DNA of 17,928 nucleotides from Alphaproteobacteria bacterium (GTDB taxonomy: Bacteria > Pseudomonadota > Alphaproteobacteria > UBA2136 > UBA6156). Shown here in pieces: positions 8,095 to 13,707 of the stretch. The first letter of the stretch is position 1. Each line of letters starts with the position of its first letter. The position numbers and the translations under genes were made by a program. The stretch is from contig JAIXZU010000076.1 of the NCBI GenBank assembly GCA_027489415.1, positions 1-17,928 on the forward strand, read 5' to 3'. The notes below the pieces were generated by a model. That model did no database searches, was not told the DNA's origin, and was given only the letters and a program-made list of their open reading frames with translations.

Positions 8095-8808
8095 ATGCCC
8101 GCCGCCACCGCCAAAAAAGCCCAAACACAAGCCAAATCAAGCACAAAGGCGTCGTCAACTCCTGCCCTTAAACCCGCCGCCGTCCTCGCCTACCTTCAGG
8201 CCAACCCGCAGTTCTTTGAAAAACACAAGGAGGCCCTTGCGCAAACGGCATCCACACCCAAAAAAGGCCGCATGGGCGGGAATATCCTCTCGCTCCACGC
8301 CGCCAAAGCTGAAAAAGTCGCCGCCGCCGCCGAAAACCTTAAAATCCGCCACCAGCAACTCATCAGCACCGCCCGCGGAAATGCCGAAATCGCCGAGAAC
8401 ATCTTCAGTGTCATTATCAACCTGATCGACTGCCGCACTCTCGCCTCCCTCCGCAAATACCTCCAAACCGGCATGGCGGAACACCTCCAGCTGGAAGCCG
8501 TCCGCCTCTTCAAAGTCGGCACCGAAGAAACCGCGACCACCCTCACCCCCGAACAAATCGACAGCCTCTGCCCACAACGCCTCACCCTCGCGCCCCTCAA
8601 TGCCGCCTCGCACCGGCTTCTCTTCGGTACCAAAACCAATGAATTGAAATCTGTCTGCCTGATGACCCTCACCGACGACGCCGACCACCTCCACGGCCTC
8701 CTGGCGCTGGGCAGCCGGGACGCAACCCGCTTCCACGCCGGCCAGGCCACAACATTAGCCGACTTCCTCCGCCGCGCCACCACCAGCGTCCTCCGCCACG
8801 CCAGCTAG
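8095..8808 (+). CDS. DUF484 family protein, upstream partner of xerC
   Basis: A 237-residue soluble protein. After a basic, Ala/Lys-rich N-terminal tail (1-27) it carries the DUF484 opening signature VLAYLQANPQFFEKHKEAL (30-48), a helical stretch rich in Ala and Lys (about 68-100), then a GAF-like region with the segment CLMTLTDDADHLHGLLALGS near the C terminus (only part of it quoted here as a guide). Its biochemical role is unknown; the family is often encoded immediately before xerC, as here, where only 4 nt separate the genes. No strong Shine-Dalgarno precedes the ATG. The 229 nt between this gene and priA hold no other gene that I can see, only a small GTTTTG/CAAAAC hairpin at 8017-8032. 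Confidence 0.85.
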   Translation: MPAATAKKAQTQAKSSTKASSTPALKPAAVLAYLQANPQFFEKHKEALAQTASTPKKGRMGGNILSLHAAKAEKVAAAAENLKIRHQQLISTARGNAEIAENIFSVIINLIDCRTLASLRKYLQTGMAEHLQLEAVRLFKVGTEETATTLTPEQIDSLCPQRLTLAPLNAASHRLLFGTKTNELKSVCLMTLTDDADHLHGLLALGSRDATRFHAGQATTLADFLRRATTSVLRHAS

Positions 8809-8812
8809 AGTC

Positions 8813-9781
8813 ATGACACTCAACACCCAACACCCAACACCCAACACTCTTCTCACCGAGTTCACCACCTGGCTGGAAGACGTCCGCCGCACCTCGCCCC
8901 ACACCGTGATGGCTTATGGACGGGACCTCACCAGCCTGTTCGCGTTCTTAGAAACCCACACCGGCCAGCCCCTCACCCCGCAAACCTTCACCGAACTCAC
9001 CCCGTCGGACATTCAGGCCTACCTAGCCCACCGCCTCACCCCCAAAGGCAAGCTCAACCGCGCTACCACCTCGGCTAAAACGTCACTCAACCGCCAGCTC
9101 TCCGCCCTGCGCAGCTTTAGCCGCTGGCTCCATGCCCATTATGGCGTCAGCAACACCGCCATCACCAAGCTCCATGGCCTCAAGGCTCCGGCCCCCGTCC
9201 CCAAGGCCCTGAATCACGACCAAACCTGGCAACTCCTCGAACAACTCGCCCCGCCCCACGCCCAGCACACCTCCACGCCGGAAGTGCGCCGCAACTTCGC
9301 CCTCTTCATCACTCTCTACGGCCTCGGCCTACGTATCTCGGAAGCCCTCAGCCTCACGCGGGGGGACGTCGCGGGAGACACCCTCATCGTCACCGGCAAA
9401 GGCAACAAACAGCGCCAGATGCCCCTGCCCCTCCCCGTCAAATCCGCCCTCAACCAGTGGCTCACCGCCTCTCAGTCGTCGGAATCCGGCAGCCATCCCT
9501 CAGCCCCTCTCTGCCCCAACCCGCAAGGCAAGCCTCTCAGCCCCCGCTTCGCCCAAAAAATCCTCCAGAATACCCGCGAAGCCCTGAACCTCCCCGCGCA
9601 CCTCACACCCCACGCCCTGCGCCACAGCTTCGCCACCCACTTATTGGAAGGCGGCGCGGACCTCCGCACCGTCCAAGAACTCCTCGGCCACTCCCAGCTC
9701 GCCACCACCCAACGATACTTAGCAACCGACATCCAGCGCCTCCTCACCGTCCACGCCAAATCCCACCCCCTCGCCAAGTAA
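8813..9781 (+). CDS. xerC: tyrosine recombinase XerC (chromosome dimer resolution)
   Basis: XerC, with XerD, resolves chromosome dimers at dif. It has an N-terminal core-binding domain (about 13-120, SAM-like) and a C-terminal catalytic domain. All six catalytic positions are visible: Arg174 (GLGLRISEAL), Lys196 (TGKGNKQR), His267 and Arg270 (HALRHSFATHLL), His293 (LGHSQ) and the nucleophile Tyr302 (TTQRYL). At 322 residues it is near family length. The ATG lies 4 nt after the DUF484 stop without a clear Shine-Dalgarno, so translation is probably coupled. Codons 4-12 are made of a 7-nt tandem repeat. XerC rather than XerD is inferred from the DUF484 partner. No partner dif site was recognised in the window. 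Confidence 0.93.
   Translation: MTLNTQHPTPNTLLTEFTTWLEDVRRTSPHTVMAYGRDLTSLFAFLETHTGQPLTPQTFTELTPSDIQAYLAHRLTPKGKLNRATTSAKTSLNRQLSALRSFSRWLHAHYGVSNTAITKLHGLKAPAPVPKALNHDQTWQLLEQLAPPHAQHTSTPEVRRNFALFITLYGLGLRISEALSLTRGDVAGDTLIVTGKGNKQRQMPLPLPVKSALNQWLTASQSSESGSHPSAPLCPNPQGKPLSPRFAQKILQNTREALNLPAHLTPHALRHSFATHLLEGGADLRTVQELLGHSQLATTQRYLATDIQRLLTVHAKSHPLAK
8821..8847 (+). repeat. heptanucleotide tandem repeat at the 5' end of xerC
   Basis: The unit CAACACC is repeated 3.9 times without error starting two codons after the xerC start. It encodes an N-terminal extension before the core-binding domain. Seven is not a multiple of three, so gain or loss of one unit would shift the frame. Confidence 0.85.
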
Positions 9782-9850
9782 CCAAACGCTTACCTTAATC
9801 CGGTAAGAAGTCGCTTACAAAAGCACTATCTTGAGCGGTCCCAACAAGCA

Positions 9851-9877
9851 AAAGGGCGGCCCACCGGCCGCCCCTTT
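9851..9877 (-). terminator. Rho-independent terminator after obgE
   Basis: AAAGGGCGGCC (9851-9861) pairs with GGCCGCCCCTTT (9866-9877), with a 4-nt loop and one bulged C. Read on the minus strand it is a GC-rich hairpin followed by TTT, starting 1 nt past the obgE stop codon. It could also stop plus-strand transcripts from xerC, since the genes converge here. Confidence 0.8.
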
Positions 9878-9878
9878 C

Positions 9879-10952
9879 CTACTCGTGTCCTTCTGGTGCA
9901 TCTCTTAACGCATACTCCGGCTCAACCTCCGCTACCGGCGCATCCATCACCCGCCGCGCGGTCACGAAGTCCGAGAGCTTCCCAACAACCTCATCCACCC
10001 CCTCGCCTTCCATTGCACTCATCAGCACTGGCTTAGTTTTGGTCTTTTTGGCAAATTCCTTGGCAATATCAGCCACTTCCTCAGGCAGCATCAAGTCTGT
10101 CTTCGTCAGCACCACAACTTCAGGTAAATCAGCCAGTTGACTCTCAAACTGTTCGTCATAAACACCCAATTCCTTCCGGATACCCTTATACGCTTTCCAC
10201 GGTTCGTCCTGCGTCACATCCACAAGGTGCAACACCCCCGCACAGCGGCTCACATGCTTCAAAAAGCGGTGGCCAAGGCCAATTCCCTCGGCCGCACCTT
10301 CCACCAGCCCTGGCAAGTCAGCCACCAGAAACTCCATCGAACCGCGCCGCACGAGGCCTAGCGCGGGGTGCAGCGTGGTGAAAGGGTAGTCCGCAATCTT
10401 CGGCTTGGCACGGCTGACTTTGCTCACAAAGGTGCTCTTACCCGCATTCGGCAAACCCAACAGCCCAATGTCAGCCAGAATCTTCAACCGCAGCCGCACT
10501 TTCATTTCCTGTGCAGGCACACCGGCCGTGAACTCCCGCGGCGCTTGGTTTGTGCTGCTCTTGAAGCTCAGGTTACCCCGCCCACCGCGCCCACCGGGCA
10601 GCAGCAGGTGGCGCTGGCCCACAGTGACCATATCCACCACCAAATCACCGGTTTCATCATCAAAAACCTCGGTTCCCGGCGGTACCCGCAACACCATGTC
10701 CTCACCCGCCGCACCGGTCATGTTGCGTCCCGCACCGTGCATACCGGTCTTGGCTTTGAACAGCTGGGTATAGCGGTAATCAATCAGAGTATTCAAATTC
10801 CCCACACACTCCAGCCACACATCGCCGCCTTTGCCGCCGTTACCGCCATCAGGGCCGCCATATTCAATAAACTTTTCACGCCGAAAACTCACGCAGCCAG
10901 CCCCGCCAGCGCCACTCTTAGCCACAATAACCGCTTCATCAAGAAATTTCAT
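9879..10952 (-). CDS. obgE: Obg family GTPase (ribosome 50S assembly / stress)
   Basis: Obg is an essential GTPase that binds the large ribosomal subunit. The glycine-rich Obg fold is at 1-158, with typical motifs FRREKF (23-28), GGPDGGNGGKGGDV (32-45) and PGGRGGRGN (119-127). The G domain follows: G1 GLPNAGKST (166-174), G3 DLPG (212-215), G4 TKTD (283-286, where many Obg proteins have NKxD) and G5 MSAMEGEG (311-318). The protein is 357 residues and lacks a long C-terminal domain, ending in a short acidic tail. The ATG at 10952 has GGAG 6-7 nt upstream. It lies downstream of rplU-rpmA as in many bacteria, but is separated from them by 329 nt holding a terminator and a repeat, so it probably needs its own promoter. 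Confidence 0.97.
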   Translation of the reverse strand: MKFLDEAVIVAKSGAGGAGCVSFRREKFIEYGGPDGGNGGKGGDVWLECVGNLNTLIDYRYTQLFKAKTGMHGAGRNMTGAAGEDMVLRVPPGTEVFDDETGDLVVDMVTVGQRHLLLPGGRGGRGNLSFKSSTNQAPREFTAGVPAQEMKVRLRLKILADIGLLGLPNAGKSTFVSKVSRAKPKIADYPFTTLHPALGLVRRGSMEFLVADLPGLVEGAAEGIGLGHRFLKHVSRCAGVLHLVDVTQDEPWKAYKGIRKELGVYDEQFESQLADLPEVVVLTKTDLMLPEEVADIAKEFAKKTKTKPVLMSAMEGEGVDEVVGKLSDFVTARRVMDAPVAEVEPEYALRDAPEGHE

Positions 10953-11002
10953 AAGTGACTCCTAACACAATCTGCACATTTTTCAAGCAAACCCTACCAA
11001 AT

Positions 11003-11222
11003 CCCATGCAAAGCGCTCCTTTTGGCGTGGCATATGGGCGCAAGCCCATTACGCGCGAAGCGCCAACTGCGTAGCGGTTAGTCCGGCGCGCAGCGCCGTC
11101 TCTCAGGTACCCGCCAGCGCGAGGCTATAAACGGTGATCCCAGTACTTTTTGGCGGGTCGCCGAATACACTGGAAGTATTTAAGACCCGCCAAAAAGTGC
11201 TGGGGCGCCGTTTTAGCCCGCG
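11003..11222 (+). repeat. palindromic repeat, copy B, extended form (upstream module plus long hairpin)
   Basis: Two parts. The hairpin unit is 11118-11222: outer CGCG/CGCG arms, GGCT/AGCC, AAACGG/CCGTTT, then CCCAGTACTTTTTGGCGGGTC pairing almost completely with GACCCGCCAAAAAGTGCTGGG, and a loop around 11163-11185. The upstream module is 11003-11117. Its core 11033-11077 matches 12558-12602 of copy C at 38 of 44 aligned positions with two 1-nt gaps, and contains small hairpins such as ATGGGC/GCCCAT. The stretch between obgE and rpmA (10953-11281, 329 nt) is filled by this element, the rpmA terminator and a short obgE leader; I see no gene in it. Confidence 0.85.
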
Positions 11223-11230
11223 AGAAGCAA

Positions 11231-11265
11231 GAAAGAAAAAGGAGCCAAAGGCCCCTTTTTCTTTC
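11231..11265 (-). terminator. strong bidirectional Rho-independent terminator after rpmA
   Basis: A 16-bp arm GAAAGAAAAAGGAGCC (11231-11246) pairs with GGCCCCTTTTTCTTTC (11250-11265), with one mismatch and a 3-nt loop. Both strands present a GC core followed by a T-rich run, so it can act either way. It starts 16 nt past the rpmA stop and should end the rplU-rpmA transcript. Confidence 0.85.
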
Positions 11266-11281
11266 CTCCTCCCAGAGAAAC

Positions 11282-11536
11282 TTAAGCTTTTTCGATATGT
11301 ACAAATCGACGGTTCTTGTATCCGGTGGTGAACTTCACCACACCGTCAACCAGCGCAAACAGGGTGTGGTCGCGGCCGATACCAACGTTGGCACCGGGGT
11401 GAACCGCAGTACCGCGCTGGCGGATGATGATGTTACCGGCAACGGCGCTTTGGCTACCGAACAGCTTGACGCCGAGGCGCTTACCGGCGCTATCGCGACC
11501 GTTACGGCTGGAACCGCCTGCTTTTTTGTGGGCCAT
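11282..11536 (-). CDS. rpmA: 50S ribosomal protein bL27
   Basis: An 84-residue ribosomal protein near the peptidyl-transferase centre of the large subunit. The N terminus MAHKKAGGSSRNGRDS and the central GVKLFGSQ, IIIRQRGT and GANVGIGRDHTLFAL segments are canonical. There is no N-terminal pre-sequence of the kind that is cleaved in Firmicutes. GGGAG lies about 9 nt before the ATG. It follows rplU with a 27-nt gap, forming the usual rplU-rpmA pair, and is closed by a strong terminator. Confidence 0.98.
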   Translation of the reverse strand: MAHKKAGGSSRNGRDSAGKRLGVKLFGSQSAVAGNIIIRQRGTAVHPGANVGIGRDHTLFALVDGVVKFTTGYKNRRFVHIEKA

Positions 11537-11563
11537 GGTGTATTACTCCCTGAATTTGTTGAT

Positions 11564-11875
11564 TTAGAGGCTGATTCCGGTGATCTTCAGAACGGTCGAA
11601 GACTGGCGGTGGCCATTCTTGCGGCGGCTGTTCTGGCGGCGGCGCTTCTTGAAGATGATAACCTTCTTGCCTTTGCCATGGGATACCACTTCAGCGTTAA
11701 CCTTGGCGTTGGCCACCAGCGGTGCACCAACGGAAATCTTGTCGCCATCGGCAACCAGCAGCACTTGGTCAAGCACGACCTTGCTACCAACATCACCGGT
11801 CAAAAGCTCAACAGAAACCTGTTCGCCTTGGGCTACTTTCAGCTGCTTGCCGCCGCACATGACAATCGCGTACAT
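11564..11875 (-). CDS. rplU: 50S ribosomal protein bL21
   Basis: A 103-residue large-subunit protein that binds 23S rRNA. The start MYAIVMCGGKQLKV matches the family's MYAVIxxGGKQ opening, and the KKVIIFKKRRRQNSRRKNGHRQ basic segment near the C terminus is the rRNA-binding part (shown here only as a landmark). I start at the ATG at 11875 because it gives the canonical N terminus and length; an ATG at 11881 adds two residues and has GAAG at a better distance, so it cannot be excluded. Longer in-frame extensions to 11920 are not family-like. A TTGACA promoter lies about 115 nt upstream. Confidence 0.96.
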   Translation of the reverse strand: MYAIVMCGGKQLKVAQGEQVSVELLTGDVGSKVVLDQVLLVADGDKISVGAPLVANAKVNAEVVSHGKGKKVIIFKKRRRQNSRRKNGHRQSSTVLKITGISL

Positions 11876-11965
11876 GACCATTTCCAATCTTCTCAATGAC
11901 TTCGCCGTAAAAATACACAATTACCATGCATTTCCCACGGGCGCCCAACCTTTGGGCAATGCCGC

Positions 11966-11994
11966 CTTCTAACCATCTCCCGCCCCCCTGTCAA
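11966..11994 (-). promoter_or_regulatory. predicted sigma-70-type promoter of rplU-rpmA
   Basis: On the minus strand a perfect -35 TTGACA (11989-11994) is followed, after 17 nt, by TAGAAG (11966-11971), which matches TATAAT at four positions. Transcription would start near 11959, giving a leader of about 84 nt. The leader's first bases form a perfect GCCCAA/TTGGGC hairpin (11943-11957). Prediction by consensus only. Confidence 0.55.
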
Positions 11995-12002
11995 CAACTC
12001 TT

Positions 12003-12031
12003 ATACAAATTCGAAGTATTTCAGGCCCGCC
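12003..12031 (+). repeat. degenerate central fragment of the palindromic repeat (fragment E)
   Basis: The segment GAAGTATTTCAGGCCCGCC (12013-12031) matches GAAGTATTTAAGACCCGCC of copy B at 17 of 19 positions, and the whole 29 nt matches copy C at 22 of 29 by ungapped alignment. The flanking stem halves are missing, so it is a remnant. It lies just upstream of the rplU -35 box. Confidence 0.5.
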
Positions 12032-12146
12032 CGCCCCCCTGCACGGGCCCTGTCAGCCTCCCCCCATGCCATGGGTCGGCACATGTCAGCAATCGGGTCA
12101 GTTCACCCAGTGCCCGTAAACATAAGAAACCGGAGAGGAAACGCCA

Positions 12147-12473
12147 ATGTTGTTCAAACTCGTGAATTATACCGTGATGGGAATCGCGATGTTCTACGCC
12201 GCCGAAGGCTTTGGCGTGGTGGAACGCGGCAAGTACTTCCCAACCCTTCCCCGCTTGGAAGCCTCCGCCTCGGATCCCTTTGCCTGGATTGGCGCAGCTC
12301 AATGGGGTGTCGCCCAAATAGCCAGTGTCGCCCGCAGTAACAATGTGGAGCTCCCCGCTGTCAGCAGCGCCCGGGACCTCAACCTCGAAAACGTCACCAC
12401 CTTTGCGAAACGTCTCGAAGAAAAGCGAGATGAGGCGCTGAAAGGCAGCGCCCTCGGTTACTACGGCTCCTGA
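12147..12473 (+). CDS. small protein of unknown function, 108 residues
   Basis: I do not recognise the family. The first 25 residues (LVNYTVMGIAMFYAAEGFGVV) are hydrophobic and could be a membrane anchor or uncleaved signal. The middle is Ala-rich (FAWIGAAQWGVAQIASVARS), and the C-terminal third is a charged helix (TTFAKRLEEKRDEALKG) ending in GYYGS. The gene looks genuine: GGAGAGG precedes the ATG by about 8 nt, and a perfect terminator begins 20 nt after the stop. It is transcribed alone, divergent from rplU. No clear promoter was identified in the 150 nt upstream. Confidence 0.75.
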   Translation: MLFKLVNYTVMGIAMFYAAEGFGVVERGKYFPTLPRLEASASDPFAWIGAAQWGVAQIASVARSNNVELPAVSSARDLNLENVTTFAKRLEEKRDEALKGSALGYYGS

Positions 12474-12492
12474 AAGTGACCTCACAGAATTC

Positions 12493-12517
12493 AAAAACGG
12501 CCCCAAAGGCCGTTTTT
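12493..12517 (+). terminator. Rho-independent terminator of the 108-residue gene
   Basis: AAAAACGGCC (12493-12502) pairs perfectly with GGCCGTTTTT (12508-12517) around a 5-nt loop, ending in a run of five T. It is textbook in form and works in either direction, 20 nt after the stop at 12473. Confidence 0.92.
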
Positions 12518-12521
12518 CATA

Positions 12522-12722
12522 GCCCATACCATGCGCAGCATTCCACTTAGCGCAGGGTATGGGCGCAGCCCATAACCCACAAAGCGCTAACCGCGTAAGC
12601 GGCTGCCCCCGCGCACGAGGCTATAAACGGTCATCCAGATAATGTTTTGGCGGGGCGCCGTGTACAGATCCAAAGTACATCAGCCCCGCCAAAACTTATC
12701 TGGGGGCCGTTTTAGCCCGTGC
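12522..12722 (+). repeat. palindromic repeat, copy C, extended form; overlaps the 3' end of the GT2 gene
   Basis: The upstream module (12522-12612) opens with a hairpin GCCCATACCATGCGC / GCGCAGGGTATGGGC with one mismatch, then ATGGGC/GCCCAT and CCGC/GCGG hairpins. The long-hairpin unit is 12613-12722: GCACG/CGTGC arms, GGCT/AGCC, AAACGG/CCGTTT, then CCAGATAATGTTTTGGCGGGGC against GCCCCGCCAAAACTTATCTGG and an inner GTAC pair. The middle of the stem differs in sequence from copies A and B on both arms but still pairs. Positions 12696-12722 are also the last eight codons and stop of the GT2 gene. Confidence 0.85.
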
Positions 12723-13679
12723 CTTGGTAACAGCCACTTTCCGAGTAAGATACTGCTTCCTACCTTGCGGCTCATGATAAATCCTCACCAGCAGCTCACC
12801 CAACACACCCATGCCAAGCAACTGCACTCCCAGTAAAACCAGCATTACAGCACCAATTAATAACGGCCGGCCACCAATGTCATGCCCAAAAAGCTTCAAC
12901 AGCGTCAGGTAGCCCAAAAGCAGCGTCCCCGGCACCATCAGCACCAACCCCATATAACCGAAGAAATGCATCGGCCGGTGCAGGAATTTCTGGAAGAAAT
13001 ACAACTGGATGATATCCAGCGCCACCCGAATGGTCTTGTCCACACCGTACTTGCTTTCACCAAACTGGCGCGCATGGTGGGTCACCACCACTTCCTCCAC
13101 CTTGGCACCGTATTGCATCGCCACCGCCGGAATAAACCGGTGCAACTCGCCATAAATCTTCAACTCCTTCAGTAAATCAGCCTTGTAAGCCTTCAGGCTG
13201 CACCCGCTGTCATGCAGCTTCAGCCCTGTAATCCGCTTTAACAACCGGTTCGCCATGCGGCTGGGAAAGTTACTGGTCACCGCATTGTCCATCCGCTCTT
13301 TCCGCCAGCCGGAGACAATATCCGCCCCCGTCTCCTCCATATGCGCCAGCAGCGCCGGAATATCTTTCGGGTCATTCTGCAAATCACCGTCCATGGTCAC
13401 GATAATCTCTCCCGCCGCATGGTCAAAACCAGCCTGCATCGCTGCGGTCTGGCCGTAATTACGCCGGAAATACACGGGCTTCAGTTCCGGGTAATTCTCG
13501 GTCAAACCGGCTACAATCTGGGCGGTATCATCCCGGCTGCCGTCATCCACCAGCACCATTTCCCACGCAAGCTTGGTGGCCCGCATCGTTTCGGCTGTGC
13601 GCGTCACCAGCTGCGTCACACTGTCTTCTTCATTGTAGAGCGGTACCACAATCGAAATTTTGGGTTGCATGGTCTTCAT
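12696..13679 (-). CDS. GT2 family polyprenyl-phosphate glycosyltransferase (ArnC/GtrB/DPM1-like)
   Basis: This family transfers a sugar from a nucleotide donor to undecaprenyl phosphate on the cytoplasmic face of the inner membrane. The GT-A domain shows the N-terminal strand SIVVPLYNEE (9-18), VDDGS (44-48), FRRNYGQTAA (71-80) and the metal-binding DGD in MDGDLQNDP (96-104), followed by HARQFGESKYG (202-212). Two C-terminal membrane helices lie at about 238-264 and 272-296. The donor sugar cannot be read from sequence. ATG 13679 is used; ATG 13670 has AAGG 9 nt upstream and is equally likely. The gene follows the GT39 gene by 28 nt. Its final residues ARAKTAPR (320-327) and TAA come from repeat copy C, so the original C terminus was probably altered. 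Confidence 0.92.
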   Translation of the reverse strand: MKTMQPKISIVVPLYNEEDSVTQLVTRTAETMRATKLAWEMVLVDDGSRDDTAQIVAGLTENYPELKPVYFRRNYGQTAAMQAGFDHAAGEIIVTMDGDLQNDPKDIPALLAHMEETGADIVSGWRKERMDNAVTSNFPSRMANRLLKRITGLKLHDSGCSLKAYKADLLKELKIYGELHRFIPAVAMQYGAKVEEVVVTHHARQFGESKYGVDKTIRVALDIIQLYFFQKFLHRPMHFFGYMGLVLMVPGTLLLGYLTLLKLFGHDIGGRPLLIGAVMLVLLGVQLLGMGVLGELLVRIYHEPQGRKQYLTRKVAVTKARAKTAPR

Positions 13680-13707
13680 CCTTATCTTGGGCTAAATATC
13701 ATCAAGG

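Noticed and set aside
8155..8736. 193-residue minus-strand open frame opposite the DUF484 gene.
   Set aside because: Antisense shadow; the plus strand carries a recognisable DUF484 signature.
9787..9806. CTTACC/GGTAAG inverted repeat after xerC.
   Set aside because: Short stem with no T run; the strong terminator at 9851-9877 explains termination better.
11134..11331. 65-residue plus-strand open frame running through copy B into the rpmA 3' end.
   Set aside because: It overlaps the rpmA terminator and coding end and lacks a ribosome site; openness follows from the palindrome and the skewed composition.
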